Shown in pieces: positions 16,349 to 25,508 of a DNA stretch of 64,000 nt. The stretch is from Bradyrhizobium nitroreducens. GTDB lineage: Bacteria; Pseudomonadota; Alphaproteobacteria; Rhizobiales; Xanthobacteraceae. The DNA lies in the NCBI RefSeq assembly GCF_002776695.1, contig NZ_LFJC01000003.1:5921550-5985549 (forward strand). The letters run 5' to 3'. Each line of letters opens with the position of its first letter. The first letter of the stretch is position 1. A model generated the notes under the pieces. The model made no database searches. It had not been told where the DNA came from and was given only the letters and a program-made list of their open reading frames with translations. A program made the position numbers and the translations under genes.

Positions 16349-16987
16349 ATGGCCATCGTCTCATCGAGCACCAGTCAGATTTCGCCAGCCAACGAGCGCC
16401 TGTATCACCAGAGCGCTCTGATCGGCGACTGGAAGGGCAATTGGGTGGGCAACGGCAATCAGCCCGTCGGCTTCAAGGTCGTGAACATCCGCGGTGCCCG
16501 GGCGCAGGTCGAATACACCCATAACGGGCACACCGAGCGTGGCTTTGCCGAGGTCCAGGGCACGCTCATCACCTTCGGCGGGGTCACGGTCGGCACCAAG
16601 GACGGCAAGAACATGGTGATGCTGTTCTCCTTCGGGGGGGCGGGCAAGCAGACCGCGAACCTGGAGAAGCAGGCCCCGCCGGCCTCCGACAGTCGCCTCA
16701 TGGGAAGCTGGGGCGGCTATTCTCCCGACAACGGCAAGAGCGCGAGCTTCAAGGTTCTGGCCGTCAATGGCAAGGAAGCGCAGGTCAGCGTCACCACCGA
16801 CGGCGTCACCCGCCAGGGCACCGGCTACGTCTACAAGAACGTCATCATGTTCGGGCAGGCCCAGATCGCAACCGACGACGGGCAGAACGGCAAGATCATC
16901 TACCAGGTCGGCACCAAGTCCTTCATGGTGCCGGTGACGAAATATCCGCCGGCGGATTCATCGTCCTCCGTGGACAGGACGGCATAG
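16349..16987 (+). CDS. Hypothetical protein with two tandem beta-domains
   Basis: A 212-residue protein without a clear signal peptide. It contains two related units of about 80 residues. The first starts IGDWKGNWVGNG and the second MGSWGGYSPDNG. Each continues with a G-F/S-F-K-V motif, a Gln-V strand (RAQVEYTHNG / EAQVSVTTDG) and an R-x-G-x-x-x-x-x-x-x-I-x-F-G ending. This looks like an internal duplication of a small beta-barrel. I do not recognise the family. The start at MAIVSSS is preferred over one 17 codons earlier. A CtrA-type box is upstream. Confidence 0.75.
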   Translation: MAIVSSSTSQISPANERLYHQSALIGDWKGNWVGNGNQPVGFKVVNIRGARAQVEYTHNGHTERGFAEVQGTLITFGGVTVGTKDGKNMVMLFSFGGAGKQTANLEKQAPPASDSRLMGSWGGYSPDNGKSASFKVLAVNGKEAQVSVTTDGVTRQGTGYVYKNVIMFGQAQIATDDGQNGKIIYQVGTKSFMVPVTKYPPADSSSSVDRTA

Positions 16988-17183
16988 CTTTCACGGCCGC
17001 GGGCCGCCGGATTGCGCCGGTCCCTTCACCCGTCGGTCGCCCTGTCTCAAGATCGTGCAGCCCTGTGCGAAGCCGCCACACCGATCAATCGCCAGACCTG
17101 CGGCTGCGACATTGGTACGGCCGCTCCGCTGGCATTGGTGATGTTCAAGGGGTATAATCTACAAGTTCTGACGGTAGATTTTA

Positions 17184-17801
17184 ATGTTCAGCCTCGCCTC
17201 GTCACGTCGTTTGGCAACTCCGCTCGCGGTGCTCTGCCTGGCCGCAGCACCGGTCCATGCGCAGGTCGCGCCGCTGAGATATTGGATTCCGGGCGGGCCC
17301 TTCGGCCTCAGCGGCGGCGCCGGCCAGAGTTCCGACACGTACGGCAACTTCACCAGCTTCGATGCGGGCGACGCAAGCGGGCGGACCAATTTCGCGAACG
17401 GCTTCTTCGTCGGCAGCCAGCGCGGCAACCTCAATTGGAGCGGCCTTGCTCAGACCGGCTTCAATCAGAACGGGCTTGCCAGTAATTTCAGCGCTCTCTC
17501 CTACGACAGCACGCAGTTCGGCTACACCACCAAGAGCTTGGGCGGCATGCCCGTCACATTCTTCGCCGGCTTCGACACGCTGAAATACAATGGCGGTATC
17601 GGCAGCTCGGTTGCGCCGCTGACGTCCGGCACAGCGCCCGGCACCAGCGCATTTGCAGGCATCGAGTTCAAGCCGACCTCCAATCTCAGCCTGTCGTTCG
17701 GGGCCGGCGTGATCCAGCAGGACTCCGGCCGCATGGACAGCGATATCAGGTCGAACATGTTGCCCGGCGAGTCGCCGGCATTGAGCGGGTTGCGGCGTTA
17801 G
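17184..17801 (+). CDS. Hypothetical exported protein, probable outer-membrane beta type
   Basis: A 205-residue protein with a signal peptide ending VHAQ (about 26). The mature part is rich in Gly, Ser, Asn and aromatic residues with alternating patterns (SALSYDSTQFGYTT, NLSLSFGAGVIQ), as in short outer-membrane beta-barrels or porin-like proteins. No named family is recognised. TATAAT occurs at 17153-17158, a possible -10 element 25 bases before the start. Its 3' end overlaps that of the convergent nitroreductase gene by 4 bases. Confidence 0.65.
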   Translation: MFSLASSRRLATPLAVLCLAAAPVHAQVAPLRYWIPGGPFGLSGGAGQSSDTYGNFTSFDAGDASGRTNFANGFFVGSQRGNLNWSGLAQTGFNQNGLASNFSALSYDSTQFGYTTKSLGGMPVTFFAGFDTLKYNGGIGSSVAPLTSGTAPGTSAFAGIEFKPTSNLSLSFGAGVIQQDSGRMDSDIRSNMLPGESPALSGLRR

Positions 17802-18886
17802 GATCGCATCACCAGCTCCGGCGGACGCCGCGGCGATTTCGGCAGGTCCGGACCGGTTCCGAAACGCATCACGATATCGGGACGGCGTTCGCCAAGACCA
17901 AGTGAGGCCGCAAATTGTGACCTCAAGGCCGCCACCTCGACCGGCTGGTTGACGAAGGAATATTTGAGTCCGAGCGCGGTTGCCTGCAAACCGAAGCGCT
18001 GGCAGGCGCGGCCGACCGCGATCCAGTGCGCCTTGTCGCTGCGATCGGCAGCGAGCACGACGACGCCAGAAGAGCTGGCGAGCTGCTCGCGGTACTTCTT
18101 GTTTTCTCCGCTCTCGGTGAAGAAGAATTTCAGCAGGGGCCGTGCCAGCCATGACGGCAGGGACGGATTTCCCGAGGCGGGCGCGAACAGCCCGTCCATG
18201 GTCGCGAGCGCCTCCGCCTCGTTGAAGCGGATCCAGCTCATGAGCTCGCGCATGAAGGCCTTGTCGCGCATTTGCGCCGAATTGCCTTCGAGCACGTAAT
18301 CGGTGACCCCGGCGATCGCGGCGCGATCGGTCAGCAGGAGAGCCGTGACATCAGGTTCGCGGCAGGCGTCATCGAGCCCGCGCAAAATCTCGGGCCTGGC
18401 CGACCTGCCGTCGAAGACGGCGCGGGTGCATTGCCTGGCTGGAATCGCAGCCGCCAACGCCGACGTGGCGGGCGGGGCTTCCTCGAGCGCGATCACGATC
18501 CCGTCGCCGTCGATGACCGGGGCGGCGCGCCAGCCCAGCGTGGACGCCGCGAGGATGAGGTTCTCGGCGGCGCAGCCGAGGCTGACGAACACATGATGAT
18601 CGTCCGGATCGACGGCCGGACAGCGGCGCGTGAAATCCGGTGCAATCGTGATCTCGTTGCCGCGTGCCGAGAAGATCCACGGCTGGGTGTTGTGGCTGTT
18701 GGCGGCGAGGGTGGCAAAACGCACGAGCTCGCGATCCCGCGGCGCGGCCTGCAGCGGAGCCCGTGACGTCTTCACGGCTTCGTCGTAGGTCATGGCCGCA
18801 GCTGCAGCGGGGTCGATCGCTGCCCCGGAAAGTCCGAGCGCGGCCGCGATGAATTGGCGTCGGTCAACCACGAACGTCCGCTCCAC
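17798..18886 (-). CDS. Acg-like nitroreductase-family FMN protein with Tat signal
   Basis: A 362-residue protein. The N-terminus has a twin-arginine-like signal (DRRQFIAAALGLSG, ending near 30). The body shows two nitroreductase-like halves: AANSHNTQPWIFS (about 58-70), the FMN-phosphate region of the Acg family, and a second half with IAVGRACQRFGLQATALGL (about 290). Acg proteins bind flavin tightly and often lack the lid of active nitroreductases, so sequestration of FMN is as likely as catalysis. It is monocistronic. Confidence 0.82.
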   Translation of the reverse strand: MERTFVVDRRQFIAAALGLSGAAIDPAAAAAMTYDEAVKTSRAPLQAAPRDRELVRFATLAANSHNTQPWIFSARGNEITIAPDFTRRCPAVDPDDHHVFVSLGCAAENLILAASTLGWRAAPVIDGDGIVIALEEAPPATSALAAAIPARQCTRAVFDGRSARPEILRGLDDACREPDVTALLLTDRAAIAGVTDYVLEGNSAQMRDKAFMRELMSWIRFNEAEALATMDGLFAPASGNPSLPSWLARPLLKFFFTESGENKKYREQLASSSGVVVLAADRSDKAHWIAVGRACQRFGLQATALGLKYSFVNQPVEVAALRSQFAASLGLGERRPDIVMRFGTGPDLPKSPRRPPELVMRS

Positions 18887-18967
18887 GTTGAATTGCGCAG
18901 GACGCTTTTAACGTCAGCGAACGGCGGCGCGATTGACTGGCATCAAGCCTAGAGGACGCTCGCTCGA

Positions 18968-20230
18968 TTATGAGCTCGCGGTCTGCCGCGTGAACCGCGC
19001 CACCAGCTCCACATGCGGCGTGTGGCGGAACTGGTCGACAGGTACCACCGTTTCCAGCCGATAGCCGCCGTCGATCAGGAGCCGCGCGTCGCGGGCGAAG
19101 GTCGCGACGTTGCAGGACACCGCCACGATGACAGGTACCTTGCTGGCGGCAAGCTTCAGCGCCTGCGCCTGTGCGCCCTGGCGCGGGGGATCGAACACGA
19201 CGGCATCGAAGTCGCGCAGCTCCGGCGGCACCAGCGGGCGCCGGAACAGGTCGCGCGGCTCGGCTTTGATCGGCTTCAGGCCCGGCGTGCGCGCGGCTTT
19301 CGCCAGCGCTGCGACGGCTCCGGCATCGTTGTCGTAGGCGGTGACACGGGCCTTCTCGGCAAGCCGCAATGCGAACGGGCCGACGCCGCAGAAGAGGTCG
19401 AGAACCTCCTTGGCCTTGCCGACGCGCTCGGTGACGAGTGCGGCCAGCGTTTCCTCGCCCGCTACGGTCGCCTGCAGGAACGAGCCCGGCGGCAGCGTGA
19501 CTTCGGCGCGGCCCATCTTCACCGTCGGCGGCAGGCGTTGCAGCACCAATTCGCCGTGCCGCGTCAGCCGCGCCAGGCGGTGCTGCTCGGCGACGCGGGA
19601 CAGCGCCGTGACCAGTGGCGTCGGCAGCGGGCCGGAGCCGCGCACGTCGACATCGAGGCCGTTGGCGGTCGCGGTGACCTGGATGTCGAGTGGCTTGGTC
19701 ACCGGCATCTTCGACGTCAACGGCTCGGCGATCGCCCAGGCGGCCTCGAGCGCGCCATCAAGCGCGGGATCGAGGATCGGGCAGCGATCGATCGGGATGA
19801 CGTCGTGCGAGCTCGTCGCGGAGAAGCCCACCTTGAGGACGTCATGCGTGCCGAAGCGGCCGTGCAGCGTGATGCGCCGGCGGCCGGCGCCATGGGCATC
19901 GACCAGCGACGCCACCTCGCAATCGACGCCGGCCTGCGCCAGTGTCTCCCCGACGATGCCGCGCTTCCAGGCGTGGTACGGCTCGGCCGCCCAGTGCTGG
20001 ATGGCGCAGCCGCCGCAGACGCCGAAATGCGGACAGAACGGTGCGATGCGTTCCGGGCTTGCGACCTCCACGGCGAGCAGCTTGCGTCGATCGGGATGAT
20101 GACCCACGACGTGATCTACCTCGACGGTCTCGCCGCCCAGCGTGTAGGGCACATAGACCGCATCGCCCGTGGTGAGCGAGACACCGTCGCCGCGATGGCC
20201 GACATGGTCGATGGTGAGACGCTCAACCAC
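18968..20230 (-). CDS. Class I SAM-dependent RNA m5U methyltransferase (RlmD/TrmA-type)
   Basis: A 420-residue enzyme. An N-terminal TRAM domain (1-55) is followed by a 4Fe-4S cluster site (CPHFGVCGGC at about 65-74, plus a Cys in DRCPILD). The SAM-binding motif is DLFCGVGPFALRL (about 275-287). Motif IV is FDPPRQGA (about 345) and the catalytic nucleophile Cys is in VSCNVATFARDA. It should methylate a uridine in 23S rRNA or tRNA; which one is not decided by sequence. It overlaps the tlyA gene by 8 bases. Confidence 0.92.
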   Translation of the reverse strand: MVERLTIDHVGHRGDGVSLTTGDAVYVPYTLGGETVEVDHVVGHHPDRRKLLAVEVASPERIAPFCPHFGVCGGCAIQHWAAEPYHAWKRGIVGETLAQAGVDCEVASLVDAHGAGRRRITLHGRFGTHDVLKVGFSATSSHDVIPIDRCPILDPALDGALEAAWAIAEPLTSKMPVTKPLDIQVTATANGLDVDVRGSGPLPTPLVTALSRVAEQHRLARLTRHGELVLQRLPPTVKMGRAEVTLPPGSFLQATVAGEETLAALVTERVGKAKEVLDLFCGVGPFALRLAEKARVTAYDNDAGAVAALAKAARTPGLKPIKAEPRDLFRRPLVPPELRDFDAVVFDPPRQGAQAQALKLAASKVPVIVAVSCNVATFARDARLLIDGGYRLETVVPVDQFRHTPHVELVARFTRQTASS

Positions 20231-20987
20231 GGCGCGCGCCCAGGAAGAATTCGATATTGCCGTCGCCGCCCGCGATCGAGGAGGGGAACACCTCGATGTC
20301 GGTGCAGCCGAGCGAGGCCGCGAAGGCGGCGATGTCGTCGCAGATCTCCCGGTGCACGGCGGCGTCGCGGACGATTCCCTTCTTGTTGTGCTTCCTGTCC
20401 GCCTCGAACTGCGGCTTGATCAGTGCGAGCAGGCTCATCGGCGCAGCGGCGAGGGAGAGCGCCACCGGCAGCACCGTCTTGAGCGAGATGAAGCTGACGT
20501 CGATGACGACGACATCGGGCCGCGCCGGCAGCCGTTTGCCGTCATAGGCGCGGATGTCGGTCTCCTCCATCGACACGATCTTGGGATGACCGCGCAGCGA
20601 GGGATGCAGCTGGCTGGTGCCGACGTCGATGGCGAACACCAGGCTCGCACCGTTCGCCAGCAGAACCTCGGTGAAGCCGCCGGTGGAGGCGCCGACGTCG
20701 AGGCAGACATGATCCTCGATCTCGATTCTGTAGCGCTCCAGCGCGCCGGCAAGCTTGACGCCGCCGCGCGAGACATAGGGGTGTGCTGGCTCGGCCTGGA
20801 TCACGGCGTCCTCGGCGATCGTCTCCGACGGTTTCGCCACCGGCTTGTCGTCAGCCGTGACGAGGCCGGCCTCGATCGCCGCACGCGCCCGCGCCCGGCT
20901 CTCGAACAGGCCGCGTTCGACCAAAAGAACATCCGCGCGCTTGCGGGCAGGGGACAACCGACTCTCCAGAACAGGGCTGGCGCTCAC
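20223..20987 (-). CDS. tlyA: TlyA-family rRNA 2'-O-methyltransferase
   Basis: A 254-residue protein with an N-terminal S4 RNA-binding domain (about 14-75; RKRADVLLVERGLFESRARA) and an FtsJ-like methyltransferase domain with CLDVGASTGGFTEVLL (about 95-110). TlyA modifies rRNA 2'-hydroxyls and is sometimes annotated as hemolysin. It overlaps both neighbours by a few bases, giving a translationally coupled run of deoxyribosyltransferase, tlyA and RNA methyltransferase. Confidence 0.94.
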   Translation of the reverse strand: MSASPVLESRLSPARKRADVLLVERGLFESRARARAAIEAGLVTADDKPVAKPSETIAEDAVIQAEPAHPYVSRGGVKLAGALERYRIEIEDHVCLDVGASTGGFTEVLLANGASLVFAIDVGTSQLHPSLRGHPKIVSMEETDIRAYDGKRLPARPDVVVIDVSFISLKTVLPVALSLAAAPMSLLALIKPQFEADRKHNKKGIVRDAAVHREICDDIAAFAASLGCTDIEVFPSSIAGGDGNIEFFLGARRG

Positions 20988-21538
20988 TTAGCCATCAATC
21001 GCGCGGCCGCCATCCGGACGCAAGCCTCGAACGCGGCGAGATCGCGCCAGACGTCGATCGGCATCGTGGCCGGCGTCACCAGCGGGCAACCGTGCAGCTC
21101 CAGCGCATGGATCATCATGAGGTTGTCGACGAGGCCGAAATCCTCGACCGTCAGTCCCTGCGCGTCGATCAGCCGCCCGTGCTCGGAGGTGACGTCCATG
21201 AAGCGACCGAGGCGGTCGGCGTAGGTGGCGCCATCGTTGGAATAAGCCAGGCAGAACTTGCGGCGGCCGGCCATGTAGCCGAGCTCGTAGACGGTGCCGG
21301 GGTCGGCACCGGCGCCGCGGAACGGCGTCAGATTGGCGATGATGGCGTCGGCCTCGTCCATCATCGCCTCGTTGCCGCAGAAAATCTTCCGCGCGGCATC
21401 GGGCGCGGCGAGATCGATGGCGTTGTCGAGGGGATAGAGGCCGGTGAGGCCGTAGCGACCGCAGATATCGACCTTGCGCCGGCCGATCTCGATCGCATCC
21501 GGCAGGAACACGTCAGGCCCTGCCAGATAGATCTTCAT
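20984..21538 (-). CDS. Nucleoside 2-deoxyribosyltransferase
   Basis: A 184-residue enzyme of the NDT family, which swaps bases on 2'-deoxyribosides. It has KIYLAGPDVF at the N-terminus, MDEADAIIANLTPFRG (Asp binding) and GADPGTVYELGYM, which carries the catalytic Glu (about 86). Its stop overlaps the tlyA start by 4 bases and it follows dxs by 39 bases, so it sits inside a housekeeping operon. A role in nucleoside salvage is expected. Confidence 0.92.
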   Translation of the reverse strand: MKIYLAGPDVFLPDAIEIGRRKVDICGRYGLTGLYPLDNAIDLAAPDAARKIFCGNEAMMDEADAIIANLTPFRGAGADPGTVYELGYMAGRRKFCLAYSNDGATYADRLGRFMDVTSEHGRLIDAQGLTVEDFGLVDNLMMIHALELHGCPLVTPATMPIDVWRDLAAFEACVRMAAARLMAK

Positions 21539-21577
21539 GAAAGTCGCGCTTGCTTCGCCGAAGGTCGAAGCTCGCCC

Positions 21578-23518
21578 TCAGGCCAGCTTGACCGTCTCGG
21601 CCTTGACGTCCTTGCCGAGCGCCTCGAACACCTTGGCGACGATGCCCTTGGCGTCGAGACCGGCGCGGGCGTACATCGCCGCCGGCGTGTCGTGGTCCTG
21701 GAACACGTCGGGCAGGACCATCGAGCGGAACTTGACCATGCCGGTGTCGAGCACGCCCTGATCGGTCAGGAACTGCGCGACATGCGAGCCGAAGCCGCCG
21801 ATCGAGCCTTCCTCGACGGTGATCAGCACGTCGTGGTCACGGGCGAGCTTGAGCACCAGCTCGGTGTCGAGCGGCTTCATGAAGCGTGCGTCGGCAATCG
21901 AGGTCGAGAGGCCATGGGCGGCGAGCTCGTCGGCCGCCTTCTCGCATTCGGCGAGGCGCGTGCCGAAGGAGAGCAGGGCGATCTTGCTGCCCTGACGGAT
22001 CATGCGGCCCTTGCCGATCTCGAGCGGAATACCGACCTCGGGCATCTCGATGCCGCGGCCTTCGCCGCGCGGATAGCGCAGCGAGCTCGGACGATCGTTG
22101 ATCGCGACCTGGGTCGCCACCATGTGCACCAGCTCGGCTTCGTCCGCCGCCGCCATGATCACCATGTTGGGCAGGCAGCCGAGATAGGCGTTGTCGAACG
22201 AGCCGGCATGGGTCGCGCCGTCGGCGCCGACGAGGCCGGCGCGGTCGATGGCGAAGCGCACGGGCAGGCTCTGGATCGCGACGTCATGCACGATCTGGTC
22301 ATAGCCGCGCTGCAGGAACGTCGAGTAGATCGCGCAGAACGGCTTGTAGCCTTCGGTCGCAAGACCCGCGGCGAAGGTCACCGCGTGCTGCTCGGCAATG
22401 CCGACGTCGAAGGTGCGGTCGGGGAAAGCCTTGTTGAAGATGTCGACACCGGTGCCGGACGGCATCGCCGCGGTGATGGCGACGATCTTGTCGTCCTTCT
22501 GGGCTTCCTTGACGAGGCTCTGGCCGAACACGTTCTGATAGGCCGGCGCATTCGGCTTGGCCTTGGCTTGCGTGCCGGTCGCGACGTCGAACTTGACGAC
22601 GGCGTGGTACTTGTCTGCGGAGGCTTCCGCCGGACCGTAGCCCTTGCCCTTCTGCGTCACGACGTGGACCAGGATCGGGCCGGTCTCCATGTCGCGGACG
22701 TTCTTCAGCACGGGCAGCAGATGGTCGAGATTGTGGCCGTCGATCGGGCCGACATAGTAGAAGCCGAGCTCCTCGAACAGCGTGCCGCCGTCCATCATGA
22801 AGCCGCGCGAATATTCCTCGACGCGGTTGGCGCGGTTGGCGATGACCTTGGGCAGACGCTGGTTGATCTGCTTGGCGGCCTCACGCAGCGTACGATAGGT
22901 CTTGCCGGAGTAGAGGCGGGACAGATAGGCGCTCATGGCGCCGACCGGCGGCGCGATCGACATGTCGTTGTCGTTGAGGATGACGATCAGGCGCGAGTTC
23001 ATCGCGCCCGCGTTGTTCATGGCTTCATAGGCCATGCCGGCCGACATCGCGCCGTCACCGATCACGGCGATGACGTTGTTGTTGCCGCCGGCGAGGTCGC
23101 GCGCGACCGCCATGCCGAGGCCGGCAGAGATCGAGGTCGAGGAATGCGCCGCGCCGAACGGATCGTAATCGCTCTCGCTGCGCTTGGTGAAGCCGGACAG
23201 GCCGCCGCCGGTGCGCAGCGTGCGGATGCGGTCGCGGCGACCGGTGAGGATCTTGTGCGGATAGGCCTGATGGCCGACGTCCCAGATCAGCCGGTCGCGC
23301 GGCGTGTCGAAGACGTAGTGGATCGCGGTGGTGAGCTCGACCACGCCGAGGCCCGCGCCGAAGTGACCGCCGGTCACCGAGACGGCATCGATGGTCTCCT
23401 GCCGCAGCTCGTCGGCGACCTGGCGAACCTGCTCGACCTTGAGCTTGCGCAGGTCTTCCGGCGTCCGGATGGTGTCGAGAAGCGGCGTTTTACTATATGC
23501 GTTCACGGCGATTTCCAA
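21578..23518 (-). CDS. dxs: 1-deoxy-D-xylulose-5-phosphate synthase
   Basis: A 646-residue thiamine-diphosphate enzyme that condenses pyruvate and glyceraldehyde 3-phosphate, the first step of the MEP isoprenoid pathway. It shows HFGAGLGVVELT, the TPP motif GDGAMSAGMAYEAMNNAG (about 155-172), VHVVTQKGKGYGPAE, and the transketolase pyrimidine domain with GIAEQHAVTFAAGLA (catalytic Glu). Length is normal. It also supplies the precursor for thiamine and pyridoxal synthesis. Confidence 0.98.
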   Translation of the reverse strand: MEIAVNAYSKTPLLDTIRTPEDLRKLKVEQVRQVADELRQETIDAVSVTGGHFGAGLGVVELTTAIHYVFDTPRDRLIWDVGHQAYPHKILTGRRDRIRTLRTGGGLSGFTKRSESDYDPFGAAHSSTSISAGLGMAVARDLAGGNNNVIAVIGDGAMSAGMAYEAMNNAGAMNSRLIVILNDNDMSIAPPVGAMSAYLSRLYSGKTYRTLREAAKQINQRLPKVIANRANRVEEYSRGFMMDGGTLFEELGFYYVGPIDGHNLDHLLPVLKNVRDMETGPILVHVVTQKGKGYGPAEASADKYHAVVKFDVATGTQAKAKPNAPAYQNVFGQSLVKEAQKDDKIVAITAAMPSGTGVDIFNKAFPDRTFDVGIAEQHAVTFAAGLATEGYKPFCAIYSTFLQRGYDQIVHDVAIQSLPVRFAIDRAGLVGADGATHAGSFDNAYLGCLPNMVIMAAADEAELVHMVATQVAINDRPSSLRYPRGEGRGIEMPEVGIPLEIGKGRMIRQGSKIALLSFGTRLAECEKAADELAAHGLSTSIADARFMKPLDTELVLKLARDHDVLITVEEGSIGGFGSHVAQFLTDQGVLDTGMVKFRSMVLPDVFQDHDTPAAMYARAGLDAKGIVAKVFEALGKDVKAETVKLA

Positions 23519-24120
23519 TTTGTCAGCGCCGGAAGGTCATTCCGGTGCGCGATGGGTTTGCACAATATCGGCGCAGCGCGAGTCCTCAAACCGTCGGAGC
23601 CACCTGCATGGGGCCAAGCCTCTTCTTCAAGCTGACAACCCCGTCTTCAAGCTTAGGTAAGCTTAAGTGCGCTCCGGTTCAGTCTCTGTGATCCCTGTCA
23701 CTTAGATCGGCTTCGTCCGTCCCAGCCAATTTCATTAGCAGTTTGAAGCGCTTGTCGTCGGAATTCTCTGCCCACGCAAGGCTTGCAAAAAGCCACACTC
23801 CGCGCAGCTTTACACCAAAGCTTGGGCCAAAGCCAACCCGCCGGACCGATTAGGGGTATGCAGATGCAACCGCCGGGCCAGAGTGGTTAACCGCGGTCCG
23901 GGGCCGGGGGTTCCTGGCCTCCTGGTCCTTCGGCAGGCTTTTTACCCCGAATGAGGTGGCTTTTCACCCGCTGAGCGCGGATTCGGCACGGACAATGTCG
24001 GCCCGCCCGGATGGAACCGCCCCCCCAGGCAGCGTGCGATCACGAAAGGATGGTGCCGACCGCGCCCCTGTGCGAGGAAATTTCAAACCAACTCTCTCAG
24101 GGGAGACGCAAGGGCCCGGC
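23519..24120. other. Gene-free 602-base gap between xseB and dxs
   Basis: Both strands contain only short frames without coding character. I see no tRNA, no riboswitch consensus and no strong hairpin with a T tract. The sequence is less GC-rich near 23640-23860. It probably holds the dxs promoter, since xseB is on the same strand but 600 bases away. Confidence 0.4.
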
Positions 24121-24372
24121 CTACTGGACGTCGAGCGGTGCCGTGCCGGCGGCCTGGCCGCTGGCATCGGTGGTGATCTTGTCGACGCGCGCCTCGGCCT
24201 GGCGCAGCAATTCCTCGCAGCGGCGCTTCAGCGCCTCGCCGCGCTCATAGATCGACACGGATTCCTCGAGCGGCACCTTGCCATCCTCGAGCCGCTTCAC
24301 GATCGTCTCGAGTTCCTCGATCGCGCGCTCGAAGGTGAGGCGGGAGACGTCGACTTGGGTGTTTTCGGCCAT
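24121..24372 (-). CDS. xseB: Exodeoxyribonuclease VII small subunit
   Basis: An 83-residue protein with the XseB signature LTFERAIEELETIVKRLEDGKVPLEESVSIYERGEALKRRCEELL across residues 11-57; the rest is a short helix. It partners XseA to degrade single-stranded DNA to oligonucleotides. It lies downstream of the deacetylase-like gene and upstream of dxs, the common alphaproteobacterial order. Confidence 0.96.
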   Translation of the reverse strand: MAENTQVDVSRLTFERAIEELETIVKRLEDGKVPLEESVSIYERGEALKRRCEELLRQAEARVDKITTDASGQAAGTAPLDVQ

Positions 24373-24445
24373 ATCCGTTTCCGATTGCCCGATTCGCTCA
24401 GCCCACAGTGAAGGCGGGTTTTGCGGGCTTAATGTGGCGGGTGCG

Positions 24446-25375
24446 TCAAGCGCCCATCAGGGCGCCGACATGCGCCGTAACAGATTCTTTCAGTCCTTGC
24501 AGGTCATAGCCGCCCTCGAGCACCGACACAACGCGTCCTCCCGCGGTCTTGTCGGCGAGATCCATCAGCTTGCGCGTAACCCAGGCATAGTCCTCGGCGC
24601 GCAGATTCAGCGAGGCCAGCGGATCGCGGTAATGCGCGTCGAAGCCGGCGGAGATGACCACAAGCTCGGGGCTGAATTTTTCGAGCTGCGGCAGGATCAG
24701 ATTCTCGAACGCAGAGCGGAATTCCGGCCCGCCGTCCTCGGATGCGAGCGGCGCGTTGACGATGGTGTCGTGATCGCCGCGCTCGCTCTTGGCGCCGGTG
24801 CCCGGAAACAGCGGCATCTGATGCGTCGAGCAGTACATCACGGTGGGATCGGACCAGAAGATGTCCTGCGTGCCGTTGCCGTGATGCACGTCGAAATCGA
24901 CGATGGCCGCGCGCTTGATGCCGAATTTGCGTTGCGCGTGCCGCGCGGCGATCGCGACGTTGTCGAAGAAGCAGAAGCCCATCGGCTTGCCGATCTCGGC
25001 GTGATGTCCGGGCGGGCGCACCGCGACGAAGGCGTTGCGATGCTCGCCCGCCATCACCGCTTCGGTCGCCGCGACCGCGCCGCCGACGCCGCGCATCACC
25101 GCTTCCCACGTGCCGGGAGACATCGAGGTGTCGCCGTCGATATAGACCTGCCCGCTGCTGGGCGCGATGTGGCGCAGCTCGGTGACGTAATGCTCGTTGT
25201 GGCAGAGCGTGACGAGATCGAGGTCGCCCTCCGGCGCCTGGTCGCGCACCAGGAACTGGAAGCGCTCGTGCGACAGCGCTTCCTCCACCGCACGCAGGCG
25301 ATCGGGCCTTTCAGGGTGTCCCGGTGGGGTGACGTGGTCGAGGCAGGCCTTGTGGGAGAGAAGAAGCGTGCTCAT
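24446..25375 (-). CDS. Histone-deacetylase family (acetoin utilisation/APAH-like) amidohydrolase
   Basis: A 309-residue zinc hydrolase of the arginase/deacetylase superfamily. Zn and catalytic motifs are RPPGHHAE (His pair, about 128-135), DFDVHHGNGTQDIF (Asp and His ligands, about 167) and SAGFDAHYRDPL (Asp ligand). The substrate in bacteria is usually an acetylated polyamine or protein lysine, and cannot be fixed here. The start MSTLLLSHK is preferred over an ATG 25 codons earlier. A TTGA-N6-TCAA box lies 119 bases upstream. Confidence 0.92.
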   Translation of the reverse strand: MSTLLLSHKACLDHVTPPGHPERPDRLRAVEEALSHERFQFLVRDQAPEGDLDLVTLCHNEHYVTELRHIAPSSGQVYIDGDTSMSPGTWEAVMRGVGGAVAATEAVMAGEHRNAFVAVRPPGHHAEIGKPMGFCFFDNVAIAARHAQRKFGIKRAAIVDFDVHHGNGTQDIFWSDPTVMYCSTHQMPLFPGTGAKSERGDHDTIVNAPLASEDGGPEFRSAFENLILPQLEKFSPELVVISAGFDAHYRDPLASLNLRAEDYAWVTRKLMDLADKTAGGRVVSVLEGGYDLQGLKESVTAHVGALMGA

Positions 25376-25494
25376 CAGGTCGGCCTCACAGGAAACGGGC
25401 TCTTGTCGTCGCTTGGCGCATCCGGCGCCAAAACGCAACGCCTGACGCAATCTATGCGCTTGGGCGGCAATGGCAAAGGGGCGAGCCGGCCCGA

Positions 25495-25508
25495 TTGATC
25501 CGGATCAA
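25495..25508. promoter_or_regulatory. FixK/FNR-type box at the end of the nucleotidase gene
   Basis: TTGATCCGGATCAA is a perfect palindrome matching the FNR/FixK consensus TTGAT-N4-ATCAA. It overlaps the stop codon of the nucleotidase gene and lies 119 bases before the deacetylase-family gene on the minus strand. The distance is longer than usual, so function is uncertain. Confidence 0.45.

Noticed and set aside
21092..23635. 847-codon plus-strand frame opposite dxs and the deoxyribosyltransferase
   Set aside because: It mirrors dxs in the antisense frame and has no recognisable domain.
23857..23960. tRNA-like stretch near 23880 (GGGCCAGAGTGGTTAACCGC)
   Set aside because: The D-arm-like text has no acceptor or T arm; no cloverleaf can be drawn.
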